DNA of 64,000 nucleotides from Stygiolobus azoricus (GTDB taxonomy: Archaea; Thermoproteota; Thermoprotei_A; Sulfolobales; Sulfolobaceae), in NCBI RefSeq assembly GCF_009729035.1, contig NZ_CP045483.1, positions 372,001 through 436,000 of the forward strand, in the 5' to 3' direction. Below, piece after piece: positions 27,232 to 36,134 of the stretch. How positions within the stretch are numbered: position 1 is the stretch's first letter; the number at the start of each line of letters is the position of its first letter. A program made the translations under genes and the position numbers. A model generated the notes under the pieces. The model was not told the origin of the DNA and ran no database searches. It saw only the letters and a program-made list of their open reading frames with translations.

Positions 27232-29967
27232 CTATTGCCAGTATTTTCTATTCTTTAAAAACTTTCTTTCTTCCTCAAGTAAAGCCTCGTAAAACTTGTC
27301 CTCCCCGTATTTGAGTTTATCAAGGGCTTTTCCTAGGTTATTAACACCTACTCCTCTTGCACACATCCCTATTGCCACATACTTATTATAGATTGAGTAC
27401 ATTGATGCTAAGTTCCTCAGGGCTTCTAGTCTCTTAGCTTCCTTTTTATTAATTTTCTGGTTCTCTCTAATTTTCCTAAGGATTTTTAAGTCATCATCAT
27501 TCTCAATTATTGTTAAGAAGATAGAACCACACTTAAGACATTTTTGTGGCGCCGAAGCAGAGGTTACTTTCTGATTCCAACCACATAACAAACAACAAAT
27601 CCAAACTTCACAGTTACTAAGTTTACGCTTGAATATCTCTAGCATGGCTCCTTTGTTATCCGAGTGGGATAAGACCAGAAGCTTATTCAAGAACTCTTTA
27701 GCAAGAGGTGAGAAGCTTGGTACTTGTAAAATTTTCCAGGAAATGCGTTTGAGGTAGTTGAAGATTGTTAAGTCATAATTCTTATACATTAATTCCTTTA
27801 CAGCTTCTTCCCCAACTATTGTATCTGCAAAAGCCTTAAGGACTGTCTGCATAATTTGCAGGTCTGAGATCTTTTCTCTATCTATCACACCGAATCTCTC
27901 AGCTTCTATTAAAAGTTTCCACTTGAACTGAGGACTTTCCCTTATAGACCTCACGATCAAGTCCTGAAATTCATCAATGGTAATGTTACTTAATATAGAA
28001 ACAGCCTTTTTAACGTCATCTTCACTTAAGGGGATCACGGATGCTATAGCTATGTGATAGGCATCAGCTCTGTAGGTAGTCTTCACTCCCTTTAGATTAG
28101 TTAGTAGTAACGACAGAACAGCACCTAAAGTGTTGTTCCCTCTAGTACCTAAAGCTATGTGGATTACAATTAAGTCGTTGTTTATTTCTACCAAGCTCTT
28201 GTCCTTAGAGGGTAGTGGATATCCCCTCTTTTTCTGTTCTTCCACAAGTGTTCTTAATCTGTTAATTACGCTCTCAGGTAGTTCTAAACCTTCTCCCTTT
28301 TCTAGTTTCTCAAGATATTCGTACACTTTCAAGGCTACTTCCTTTTCTACTGGAATAGACTCCCCGAACCAGCTCGGTAAGACGCCAGATTTTAGAGACG
28401 TTTGCTCTACGTACACTCTATTCTCTTCTATCGAAACAATTTTCCATAGTCTTCCACCTAAGACTATAACGGAATTCTCGTCCAGCGTAGCTACGAACTC
28501 GTAATCTAGAGACCCTATTTTTGAGTTATTAATATGATCTATTACGAGGTAATCCCTTATCGAATCCGGTATCATATTAGTTGTATAGTAATATCTCCAT
28601 GCCCTATACGAGGGAAGGACATTTTCTTTATTCCTCTTTATAATTCTTGCCGACTCGAGAATACTGAGGATTTTTTCAAACTCCTCCTCTGTTAAGTCAG
28701 AGAATAAGAACGAGGATTTTATTATATTGAATATTTCCTTTTGGTCTGTTATTCCTTCGAGTACCATACCAGCTATTTCATGGGCTACTACGTCGTAGGG
28801 TTTTGGTTCTACTATAGGTCTTTCAAGATAACTTTCCCTTAAGCTATCGAGTATGCTTTTACACTCGAGTATATCATAAATATCTCCTGATGGCATTAAG
28901 TATCCTCGGGAAATTTTATCCAGAGAGTGGCCGCTTCTCCCTATTCTTTGCACTAATCTTATAACTTGTCTGGGCGACATATACTGGATTACAGCGTTAA
29001 TTAAACCAATATCTATACCTAATTCAAGGCTTGATGTCGCTACTAAGGCGTCTATTTCTCCCTTTCTGAACCTGTTTTCAGCATCTATTCTTATTTCCTT
29101 TGAGAGAGAGCCGTGGTGAGTAAGGATCTTTAAATCTGTTAGTTTTGTCAACTCGTTAGCCAAGAACTCCGTAGTTTCTCTTACGTTAGTGAATATCAGA
29201 ACTGGCTTTTCCTCTTTAATTATTTTCTCTATGGCTTTTATCCTAGCTAAGGTCTCTGGGTTTAAGCCGGTTTTCACTGAGAGGTCTATGATCTCTTGAT
29301 CGATGCTAGGTATTACTAGGGTAATTTGCATGTCTTTTCTCTTATCAATCTTAACTACCTCTACTTCATCACCTAAGAACTTCTTAGCTACGTCCACGTC
29401 TCCAATTGTAGCAGATAATCCTATTTTTTGCGGTTTTCTTTGGCCAGTAAGGCGTTTTAACCTTTCGAGGACAAGAAGTAATTCATATCCCCTTTTCTCA
29501 TCTAACATTTCTTGTAATTCGTCTATGACTATCCAACGTATATTCTTTAGTAATTCTCTCATATCTTTATTTATAATCAGGTACATTAAAGTCTCTGGAG
29601 TAGTAAGGAGTACGTCCGGAGGATCCTTTATTACGTTCTTTCTTTCTGACTGAGAGGAGTCACCGTGCCTTACTGCTACTTTAACTCCTAATGCTTCTCC
29701 TAATCTTTTTAACCTATTTTCTATGTCTCTATTTAGAGCCCTAAGAGGTGTAATATAAATTGTTGAAATCTTGGGTGGGGTCTCCTTAAGTATTTTATAA
29801 TAAATCGGAAATATCGCTGTTTCGGTTTTACCAAATCCAGTTGGGGCTATGACTAATGTGCTTTTTCCTTCTAAAATTTTCGGAATAGCTTTTTCTTGTA
29901 TGGGGGTAAGACTCTTATATCCTAACTCGTATAACTTTTTGTAAAAACTCTGAGAAACGTTTATCAT
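27232..29967 (-). CDS. Lhr-type superfamily 2 helicase
   Basis: A 911-residue ATP-dependent helicase. The RecA1 domain has APTGFGKTET (Walker A, residues about 40-49), TPLRAL, TTPETL and DELQ (motif II, in place of DEIH). RecA2 has FTNVRETTEF, TSSLELGIDIG and QRIGRSGHS. The large Lhr-type C-terminal region follows, with a late zinc-finger-like cluster (CCLLCG then CLKCGS). Length matches archaeal aLhr2-type proteins, implicated in DNA repair or RNA metabolism. It is divergent from cedB across 40 bp, with mutually facing TATA-like elements. Confidence 0.85.
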   Translation of the reverse strand: MINVSQSFYKKLYELGYKSLTPIQEKAIPKILEGKSTLVIAPTGFGKTETAIFPIYYKILKETPPKISTIYITPLRALNRDIENRLKRLGEALGVKVAVRHGDSSQSERKNVIKDPPDVLLTTPETLMYLIINKDMRELLKNIRWIVIDELQEMLDEKRGYELLLVLERLKRLTGQRKPQKIGLSATIGDVDVAKKFLGDEVEVVKIDKRKDMQITLVIPSIDQEIIDLSVKTGLNPETLARIKAIEKIIKEEKPVLIFTNVRETTEFLANELTKLTDLKILTHHGSLSKEIRIDAENRFRKGEIDALVATSSLELGIDIGLINAVIQYMSPRQVIRLVQRIGRSGHSLDKISRGYLMPSGDIYDILECKSILDSLRESYLERPIVEPKPYDVVAHEIAGMVLEGITDQKEIFNIIKSSFLFSDLTEEEFEKILSILESARIIKRNKENVLPSYRAWRYYYTTNMIPDSIRDYLVIDHINNSKIGSLDYEFVATLDENSVIVLGGRLWKIVSIEENRVYVEQTSLKSGVLPSWFGESIPVEKEVALKVYEYLEKLEKGEGLELPESVINRLRTLVEEQKKRGYPLPSKDKSLVEINNDLIVIHIALGTRGNNTLGAVLSLLLTNLKGVKTTYRADAYHIAIASVIPLSEDDVKKAVSILSNITIDEFQDLIVRSIRESPQFKWKLLIEAERFGVIDREKISDLQIMQTVLKAFADTIVGEEAVKELMYKNYDLTIFNYLKRISWKILQVPSFSPLAKEFLNKLLVLSHSDNKGAMLEIFKRKLSNCEVWICCLLCGWNQKVTSASAPQKCLKCGSIFLTIIENDDDLKILRKIRENQKINKKEAKRLEALRNLASMYSIYNKYVAIGMCARGVGVNNLGKALDKLKYGEDKFYEALLEEERKFLKNRKYWQ

Positions 29968-30007
29968 GAAGCCATAAAATCTTGTGATTTGGTGCTTAAA
30001 ATAAAAT
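29968..30007. promoter_or_regulatory. 40-bp divergent promoter between lhr-like gene and cedB
   Basis: CATAAAATC (29973-29981) lies about 31 bp before the cedB ATG, and TTTTAA-type sequence (complement of about 29995-30001) lies about 31 bp before the helicase ATG. Both TATA candidates share one short spacer, so the two genes probably compete for or share control. Confidence 0.4.
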
Positions 30008-31720
30008 ATGCTTAAAAAGCACGCTATTATGACATCTTTGATAGTTCTTGAATTTGTGCTAATTAAGTATGCAATTCCTAATTTAATTATAATTCCTTAC
30101 TATATTTACCCAGCTGTAGAGTCTGCTGAGCTTTTGGTGATCTTCTTCCTTGATGGAATTCTAGTTGAATTTATATTTACTTCTTTAGTTATGGTAATTC
30201 TATATTACCCCCTTATTCTCTTTACGTACTCTTTATTTCAACAACAGTCCCTATCCTTTTTCTTCCTCCTTGACTTGCTTACGTTTTCGTCTACCTACTT
30301 TATTTCTGCCTTATTCGTAGGTTTTATAGGGTGGTTTATTCGAAGAAACATGTCAGATACTTGGTTCGATCAATTATCCCTTTTTGGATACAAGTTCAAG
30401 CCTAAAATAGCCCTCATTGGGTTCACATTGGTAATAGCTCTCTATTTTTTTCTTTTTTATGGGAACTTACCTCTCATAGCTGGTAGTATGTTAAATGTTA
30501 TAGGTATTTCTCTTTTTGGGGATTACTACGACCTACCTTTAGTATTACTCTCATGGTTTGCAACACCTTATTCTCTAACTCCAAGAGGGGAAATCAGTAA
30601 ACAAGGTATTTGCCTAGGGAACATCTTAGGAATACTAACTAAGTCCAGCATTATAGACTTAAGTGTAATAAGGGTTAACAGTAGCAGAAAGTATAAATGG
30701 TCAAGTGTTAAGGCTAATTATTGTATTGACTTTTCGAAAACTAAGAACTACAATATTATTGTAGTCGGCACCAGTGGTTCTGGTAAGTCCAATTTTGCTA
30801 AGCTCTTAGTCTCTAAACTTAGTGTTAATATCCTCGTATTTGACTTACACGGAGAATACTACCTAAATGAAGTTAAGAGAGTAGACGTTTCTCAGATTTC
30901 TGTAAATCCCTTGAGTCTCTTTAATCGAAATCCGAAGGAGAGAGCATTAGAGATCGCATACATGCTTAAGAGTTTATTTAATCTAGGAAATATTCAAGCT
31001 ATTGAGTTAACTAACTTAATCGTTGAGGCTTATGCCGAAAAAGGTCTAGACCCAGACGACCCTTCTACTTGGTCTCAAAACCCTCCTACTTTTAGGGACG
31101 TATTACTACTCCTTGAGCGTCACAAGAAGAACGCTTTAAGTGCACAAGAAATTAATAAATATCAATCTCTAGAGCCATATCTACAGTATTTATCTTCAAC
31201 AGTTTTTCAGTCTAATAGTATTAACTTCGAAGAGTTACTTAACTCTTCTTATATACTAGACTTTTCTAGGGTTCCTACAAATGAAGTTAAATATATTATA
31301 ATGGAAACAATTCTGAAATCAATACAAAGTTTAATGTACTCTCGTAAATCGACTAAGATAGAAAACTTAGTAATAATAGATGAGGCACCTTTTCTACTTA
31401 GTAAGGAGTCAGGCAAGCAATTAATTGAAAGGCTTTTAGCCGAAGGAAGAAAGTTTGGGTTTGGTTTTATGTTAATATCACAAAGCGTGGATTATTTGAA
31501 GGACGTTATTCCGAATGCTGGCTTATTCTACGCATTTAATATAGTTGAGCCCGGAGAACTTGAGTATATCAGTAAGTTTTTTGGAGGTTCTGATTTGGAT
31601 ATGTATTACACATTATACGAGACTTTTCCGAAACTACCTAGAGGGGTATCCGTGACTAGAGATTTATTAGGGAGATTCATATATTTAGTTCAGTTTTACG
31701 AGGGTGATGGTCATGTTTGA
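30008..31720 (+). CDS. cedB: CedB, VirB4/HerA-type ATPase of the Ced DNA-import system
   Basis: A 570-residue membrane-anchored motor ATPase. The N-terminal quarter has hydrophobic segments at residues about 8-28, 42-76, 88-110 and 132-152. The ATPase core has Walker A GTSGSGKS (254-261), a VFDLHGEYYL strand typical of HerA, Walker B VIIDEA (455-460) and an LISQS motor motif (489-493). Such a layout matches CedB, which together with CedA imports chromosomal DNA between Sulfolobales cells after DNA damage. The downstream acidic gene and pcna1 overlap in a chain, suggesting cotranscription. Confidence 0.85.
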   Translation: MLKKHAIMTSLIVLEFVLIKYAIPNLIIIPYYIYPAVESAELLVIFFLDGILVEFIFTSLVMVILYYPLILFTYSLFQQQSLSFFFLLDLLTFSSTYFISALFVGFIGWFIRRNMSDTWFDQLSLFGYKFKPKIALIGFTLVIALYFFLFYGNLPLIAGSMLNVIGISLFGDYYDLPLVLLSWFATPYSLTPRGEISKQGICLGNILGILTKSSIIDLSVIRVNSSRKYKWSSVKANYCIDFSKTKNYNIIVVGTSGSGKSNFAKLLVSKLSVNILVFDLHGEYYLNEVKRVDVSQISVNPLSLFNRNPKERALEIAYMLKSLFNLGNIQAIELTNLIVEAYAEKGLDPDDPSTWSQNPPTFRDVLLLLERHKKNALSAQEINKYQSLEPYLQYLSSTVFQSNSINFEELLNSSYILDFSRVPTNEVKYIIMETILKSIQSLMYSRKSTKIENLVIIDEAPFLLSKESGKQLIERLLAEGRKFGFGFMLISQSVDYLKDVIPNAGLFYAFNIVEPGELEYISKFFGGSDLDMYYTLYETFPKLPRGVSVTRDLLGRFIYLVQFYEGDGHV

Positions 31721-32054
31721 CGAGGACGAGGAGGGTAAGGAGGAAAAAAGTGAGGAAGAGGAGAAGTTAGAAGAAGAAATAGCTCCGAAAGAGGAGGAAG
31801 AATCAGAGGAGAAAACAAGTGAAAGTGGTGAGGAAGAAGAATTTGCCTCCATGACAATTCCTGATATAGAGCTGCTGATGAAAAACACGGAGATATGGGA
31901 TAAGTTACTCGACGACAAAATAAGCCTCGAGGAAGCAAAGAAAATGTTTGACGAACTGAAAAATAGATATTCTGCTAGTGATAAGAAGAAAAGAAAAGTG
32001 GCAAAAAAGTCTAAAAAAGTTAAAGCCAAAAAAACATCTGAGGAAGAAGAATGA
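31713..32054 (+). CDS. Acidic protein linking cedB and pcna1
   Basis: A 113-residue protein with an extremely Glu-rich N-terminal half (about residues 1-45), a short helical domain (MTIPDIELLMKNTEIWDKLL then SLEEAKKMFDELKNRY), and a Lys-rich tail. The ATG overlaps the cedB stop and follows GGTGA by several bases; its own stop overlaps the pcna1 ATG by 4 bp. No family is certain. A role at the replication fork, for example as a small acidic polymerase-associated subunit like the PolB1-binding proteins of S. solfataricus, is a hypothesis based on context and composition only. Confidence 0.7.
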   Translation: MFDEDEEGKEEKSEEEEKLEEEIAPKEEEESEEKTSESGEEEEFASMTIPDIELLMKNTEIWDKLLDDKISLEEAKKMFDELKNRYSASDKKKRKVAKKSKKVKAKKTSEEEE

Positions 32055-32803
32055 TCAAAGTTGTTTATTCTAATGCCAAAGATTTTTATTCACTATTAGC
32101 AGGGTTAAACGAAATAGCTGATGAAGTAGTATTAAATTTCATAGAGGATTCGATTTATTCTTTTTATTTAACGGACGATAAGTCCTTAATGGGAGTTCTC
32201 GTTATATCTAAGGAATACTTAGAGGATTACTCAATAGACAAGCCAGTCGGTGTAAAAATCAACTTAAATGAGGTAAAGAAAATTCTAGGTAAAGCTAAGA
32301 GCAAGACTACCTCAGTAATGATAGATGAAACTGACGCTGGATTAAAAATAACTTTAAGAGACGAAAAAAGTGGACTTAGAAGCAATATTTATGTCAAGGG
32401 CGAGAAAGTAGATGCACAACGCTTAACTGAACCTAAAGTCTCACTTCCGGTCTCCTTTTCGTTAGACGGATCAATCCTGAAGAAGATATTGTCTGATGCC
32501 AGCATTGTAACAGAGGAAGAAGTTCAAATAAGTACTACTGATGATAACGGGATTGAGTTCTCTGCAGAAGAAAGTGGTAAATCTTATAAAGCTAAGCTAT
32601 ACCAAGATAAACCCCTAAAGTCTGTAACTATAGAGGCGGAGGGTAAATCATTCTATAAGATAGAAGTACTAAAGACAGCTTTTAAGGCATTAGCATTCTC
32701 GGAGGACGTTACCGTAAGCTTCGGAACTAATGTGCCGTTAAGGGGAGAAGCTACTACTGAATCTGGAGGTCATTTGAGGTTTTGGGTAGCACCAAGACTA
32801 TGA
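32051..32803 (+). CDS. pcn1: Sliding clamp subunit PCNA1
   Basis: A 250-residue clamp subunit. It matches PCNA1 of the Sulfolobales heterotrimer: start KVVYSNAKDFYSLLAGLNE, middle DEKSGLRSNIYVKGEKV, and end GGHLRFWVAPRL. The interdomain connector follows residue about 118. In solfataricus it forms a ring with PCNA2 and PCNA3 and recruits Fen1. It overlaps the acidic gene upstream and converges with the amidohydrolase, overlapping it by 34 bp. Confidence 0.9.
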   Translation: MIKVVYSNAKDFYSLLAGLNEIADEVVLNFIEDSIYSFYLTDDKSLMGVLVISKEYLEDYSIDKPVGVKINLNEVKKILGKAKSKTTSVMIDETDAGLKITLRDEKSGLRSNIYVKGEKVDAQRLTEPKVSLPVSFSLDGSILKKILSDASIVTEEEVQISTTDDNGIEFSAEESGKSYKAKLYQDKPLKSVTIEAEGKSFYKIEVLKTAFKALAFSEDVTVSFGTNVPLRGEATTESGGHLRFWVAPRL

Positions 32804-33879
32804 GAAACTAGATTAGAACCTCTTTTAACAACAGCGGAGTAAATATTGTGAGCCCAACTCAATTCATCCTTTTTTAGAAGGACTAGCAAAAACGTTTTAC
32901 CTTCTTCTATCCCGTAGTTTAGATTAAATATTTTATAAGCCGTTGTTGTAGCCCCTTTCAGAATTTCCTTCGAAAAATCCGTAAGGGGTCTCTGAACTCT
33001 TGATAAGAGATATGCTAACTCAAGGTCTTTCCATAAATTATAATCTATCCATGCACCATTATCTGTGCCGAAAAGTAGCTTTACATCTTTTTCTATTGCA
33101 TCAGCTATTCTAGGTATACCAGCCGAGAACCATAGGTTGCTTCTAGGACAAACTACTAAGGGAATATTCGAAATCAATTCGAAGTCAGGCTCATTTAAAT
33201 TAGTCCCGTGAATCAGGAGAGTTGGCTTATAATAACTTAGTAAGTACTCGAGGTCATCCCTTAAGTAATGTCTCTTAGTCTCGGAAACATGAGCAGCTCT
33301 AATCTTATCTGAAAACACAGTGCTAATTTTAGCTAATTCATCTTTACTATTACTACTCACAGAAGGTAACCCGTAGCCATGAGATATACTGTGTAGTTTA
33401 ATTAATTCTTCCTCTGAAAAAACGTCAAGTCTTCCTAGAAGTATGTGGTTAACTTCCCCTACAATTTTGTCCGCTTCTAGAGCTATTTTTATTCCTTCAA
33501 TGCTCTCCTCCCTAAAATCTACTATTGTAAATATTCCTAGACTCTTGGAATATTTCAAAAATTGCGCAATTCTCTCGACTATTTTATTTCGATACTTCTT
33601 AAAATACTCATATTTTACACTTTTTGGATCGCCTACAAGTTCCTTCAGGCTTTTTGTTATTTCTACTTCGGGAAATGCAAAATCCGCTGTATGCGCGTGG
33701 GCGTTAACTAGAGGAGGAATAGCAACATAACCTCTTAAGTCCTTTCCCTTATAGTCGTAGCCCTTCCCTATATGAGTTATTCTTCCAGTATTTTCGTCAA
33801 ACTCTATGTTTATTTTCTCAACATAATCTAGTTCTTCTCCGAGCAAAGCTCCTCCGAGGTTTATCCTATTATTTTCCAT
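32770..33879 (-). CDS. Amidohydrolase-superfamily protein at the end of the riboflavin operon
   Basis: A 369-residue metal-dependent hydrolase. The HxH metal motif NAHAHTAD (residues about 58-65), HVSETKRH, LLIHGTNL and FGTDNGAW (metal or acid Asp) follow in the order of the deaminase branch (chlorohydrolase, guanine and cytosine deaminase-like). The ATG overlaps the GTP cyclohydrolase III end by 19 bp, which places it in the riboflavin operon. A role as the missing deaminase or deformylase of archaeal riboflavin synthesis is plausible but unproven. Confidence 0.75.
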   Translation of the reverse strand: MENNRINLGGALLGEELDYVEKINIEFDENTGRITHIGKGYDYKGKDLRGYVAIPPLVNAHAHTADFAFPEVEITKSLKELVGDPKSVKYEYFKKYRNKIVERIAQFLKYSKSLGIFTIVDFREESIEGIKIALEADKIVGEVNHILLGRLDVFSEEELIKLHSISHGYGLPSVSSNSKDELAKISTVFSDKIRAAHVSETKRHYLRDDLEYLLSYYKPTLLIHGTNLNEPDFELISNIPLVVCPRSNLWFSAGIPRIADAIEKDVKLLFGTDNGAWIDYNLWKDLELAYLLSRVQRPLTDFSKEILKGATTTAYKIFNLNYGIEEGKTFLLVLLKKDELSWAHNIYSAVVKRGSNLVSHSLGATQNLK

Positions 33880-34520
33880 TTTTCTTCCCTGAATTTTCTA
33901 ATCTCGTCCAATGCCTCAGTAGCGTTTCTTAAAGCATCTCTAGCTTTTGAACCGATACCTATCCCTACTTTAACATCATTTAACTCCTTAACTACCTTTA
34001 TGTGTGCTTCAACAGTGTCCTCGGAGCAGAATAGTCCCAAGTTATCACCTCCGAAATATTGGTCTATGCAACCTAGCCTCTTTCCTACCGCTTTTATGTA
34101 ATCCATCAAAAAATCTATTTTTTCCATCGATTGTTGTATATTAAGTTTAGTAATTCCATCAATGTCGTAATGTGCAACGAGTATTCTTTCATCAGGTACC
34201 TTGTCTAAATTGATTTCTTCACAAGAAAACACTGAAAGGATAGGCTTTTGGTGATAACCTTTACATAGTTTAATAGAAGTCGGAGAATGAGTATCTATTT
34301 CTTCTATTACTTTTACTAAATCTTTTTCCCTTACTCCATCGGCTAATATAACGTGGATATCATAACGAAATGGGATAACGTAACTTCCAATTTCGGCTAA
34401 TTTGTTGTAGAGTAAGTAAGAAAAGTAGTGTTGGAAAGCTTGAATTTTCCATTCTCTGTCGACTCCTAAACTTTCAGTCCACTGTTTATAACCCTCCATT
34501 ATGAGCTTTACTGTTTTCAC
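33861..34520 (-). CDS. arfA: GTP cyclohydrolase III (ArfA)
   Basis: Opens the GTP ring to give the formylamino-pyrimidine intermediate, the first step of archaeal riboflavin and F420 synthesis. The 219-residue protein has the family segments [26 protein letters not shown] (in parts), [15 protein letters not shown] with the metal Asp residues, and [14 protein letters not shown]. The GGDN loop resembles a GGDEF-like metal site. It overlaps ribH by 4 bp and the amidohydrolase by 19 bp. Confidence 0.88.
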   Translation of the reverse strand: MKTVKLIMEGYKQWTESLGVDREWKIQAFQHYFSYLLYNKLAEIGSYVIPFRYDIHVILADGVREKDLVKVIEEIDTHSPTSIKLCKGYHQKPILSVFSCEEINLDKVPDERILVAHYDIDGITKLNIQQSMEKIDFLMDYIKAVGKRLGCIDQYFGGDNLGLFCSEDTVEAHIKVVKELNDVKVGIGIGSKARDALRNATEALDEIRKFREEKWKIIG

Positions 34521-34987
34521 TCAATTACCACCGTCGCATCTCCACTTAGCTGTAACTCCTTCAATTTTCTTGCCCTTTTAACTAGCTTTATTGCAGACTC
34601 CACAGCCCTAGTTGAGTACTCCTCAATTCTTTCTACAGCTTGTTCATGTGTGGCTCCGTGTCCAATAATTCCTAACGTTACAGGTTTGCCGTATTCTACA
34701 GAAAGATCCATTAATTTTCTGGCAGTCTGTGTTGCTACTATTTCGTCATGCTTGGTTTCTCCTTTAATTACAGCACCTAAAGTTACTACTGCATCTATTT
34801 CGTCTCTCTTTAGTAATTCCTTGACTATCATGGGCATGTCGTAACTCCCGGGGACTTTCACTACTACTTTAACTGTAGCTCCCAAGAAGTTGGCGTGGGA
34901 TATTGCTCTTTGTAGCATTAAGTATGTGATATCGTAGTTAAATTCAGCTACGACTATAGCTAAATTAATCTTCGAGTTCTCCTGCAT
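34517..34987 (-). CDS. ribH: 6,7-dimethyl-8-ribityllumazine synthase
   Basis: Condenses dihydroxybutanone phosphate with the ribitylamino-pyrimidine. The 156-residue protein has AEFNYDIT at the N-terminus, VPGSYDMP (substrate loop), [15 protein letters not shown] (with the catalytic His) and the [10 protein letters not shown] helix. ATG 34987 is preferred; an in-frame start at 35020 would add 11 residues that overlap ribC. It overlaps the ribC end by 23 bp. Confidence 0.92.
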   Translation of the reverse strand: MQENSKINLAIVVAEFNYDITYLMLQRAISHANFLGATVKVVVKVPGSYDMPMIVKELLKRDEIDAVVTLGAVIKGETKHDEIVATQTARKLMDLSVEYGKPVTLGIIGHGATHEQAVERIEEYSTRAVESAIKLVKRARKLKELQLSGDATVVIE

Positions 34988-35438
34988 GTGTATACCCCTG
35001 CCTGAGACCTTTACCAGCATACTTAGTTAAAGCTGATCCTCCTTCTTTGACTAACTTAACAAGGTTTAGAGCGTGTTTTGATGCTCTGTCTTTCGCGATC
35101 TCAACGAGTTTTTCCTCATCTTCAGATTCATCTTCATGAACAGTTACGTCAATTACATGTTTAGAAGTTAATATCTGAACCATGATCAGTCCAATACTTG
35201 TAGCCAGATAACTGTACTTATCTAACATAGTCTTTCCAACCCACCCTAAAGTAATAACCCCGTCACATCCTTGATCTAATAACTTCTTTGCACCGACAGG
35301 TAGGTCTTTTATACCGGGGACTGTATACCTTACAATCTCAGCGTCTGGGTCCTCTTTCCTTATCACGCTTATGGCTATTTTTCCCATGTCTACTCTAGAA
35401 AAGGTTGTATCTACAACTCCGTATTTACGTGAGGTCAT
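34965..35438 (-). CDS. ribC: Archaeal riboflavin synthase
   Basis: Dismutates two lumazines into riboflavin. This 157-residue enzyme is the archaeal type, related to lumazine synthase rather than bacterial RibE. It shows [35 protein letters not shown] and [17 protein letters not shown] with [12 protein letters not shown]. It overlaps ribB by 4 bp. Confidence 0.9.
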   Translation of the reverse strand: MTSRKYGVVDTTFSRVDMGKIAISVIRKEDPDAEIVRYTVPGIKDLPVGAKKLLDQGCDGVITLGWVGKTMLDKYSYLATSIGLIMVQILTSKHVIDVTVHEDESEDEEKLVEIAKDRASKHALNLVKLVKEGGSALTKYAGKGLRQGYTHAGELED

Positions 35439-36094
35439 TTAATCACCTCTAACACAATTTCCTTACCCTCTATGAAAAGGAACCCGTTATTCTTAGCATA
35501 GAGTATAGCTTTCTCTTTAGAGAGACTCTTACCATCTCCCAGCATTTCAGCTATAACACCACTTCTTTCTAATCCTATATACTCTAGTAAAGATGTACTC
35601 AACTCCGTATGACCCTTTCTGTTCTTTAATCCTCTTGAAATTAAAATTGGGACATGACCAGGTGCATAAAACTCTGTGTAGAATTTATTCCTAGCCTCAT
35701 CCTCCCTTGTCTTTATCATGCTAATTGTCTTATGTAACTCGGATATTGTTTTAGCTCGGTCCTCATCGTTTATTCCGGTTCTGGTAGAGATGTGGTTAAC
35801 CCACAATGCGAAGGCTGGTTCGTCTCCGTAAGGAGGTTTCTTATACAATGGAGGGTACTTCTCTTTCACTATTTCTGTCATAAAAGTTATGCCTAACTTT
35901 TTAGCCTCATTATTACCGGTTACGTAGCAGATAAGTCCTCCTGCATCTTTTCTTAATAAGTTTATACTTTTCCATGTCACCGTACCTGCATAAAACATCA
36001 TGTCAACTTCTTCTTCTCTTCCGTCAAAGTCATAAATTAAAATCGGTAGTCCAGATTCTAAGTTTCTCTTGATTTCTTCCTTAGGGGGTAACAT
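35435..36094 (-). CDS. ribB: 3,4-dihydroxy-2-butanone 4-phosphate synthase
   Basis: Makes the four-carbon precursor of lumazine from ribulose 5-phosphate. The 219-residue protein has PILIYDFDGREEEVDMMF (metal/substrate acid cluster), the KDAGGLICYVT segment, the FALWVNHISTRTGI loop and the GRKGHTELS-type motif (here NRKGHTELSTSL). It heads the operon; TTTATAAATA (36111-36120) lies 17-26 bp before its ATG. Confidence 0.92.
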   Translation of the reverse strand: MLPPKEEIKRNLESGLPILIYDFDGREEEVDMMFYAGTVTWKSINLLRKDAGGLICYVTGNNEAKKLGITFMTEIVKEKYPPLYKKPPYGDEPAFALWVNHISTRTGINDEDRAKTISELHKTISMIKTREDEARNKFYTEFYAPGHVPILISRGLKNRKGHTELSTSLLEYIGLERSGVIAEMLGDGKSLSKEKAILYAKNNGFLFIEGKEIVLEVIK

Positions 36095-36110
36095 TGCAAG
36101 ATAACATATT

Positions 36111-36120
36111 TTTATAAATA
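36111..36120 (-). promoter_or_regulatory. TATA box of the riboflavin operon
   Basis: A palindromic-looking TTTATAAA element lies 17-26 bp before the ribB ATG, as expected for a leaderless transcript. No RFN-type riboswitch fold is visible in the short spacer. Confidence 0.45.
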
Positions 36121-36134
36121 TTTAAGCGTATTTA

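Noticed and set aside
31685-32029. 114-residue Ser/Phe-rich minus-strand frame
   Set aside because: It is the complement of the Glu-rich acidic gene; GAA/GAG codons read as TTC/CTC on the other strand.
36095-36134. Flavin (FMN) riboswitch before ribB
   Set aside because: The spacer is too short (40 bp) and holds only a TATA-like element.
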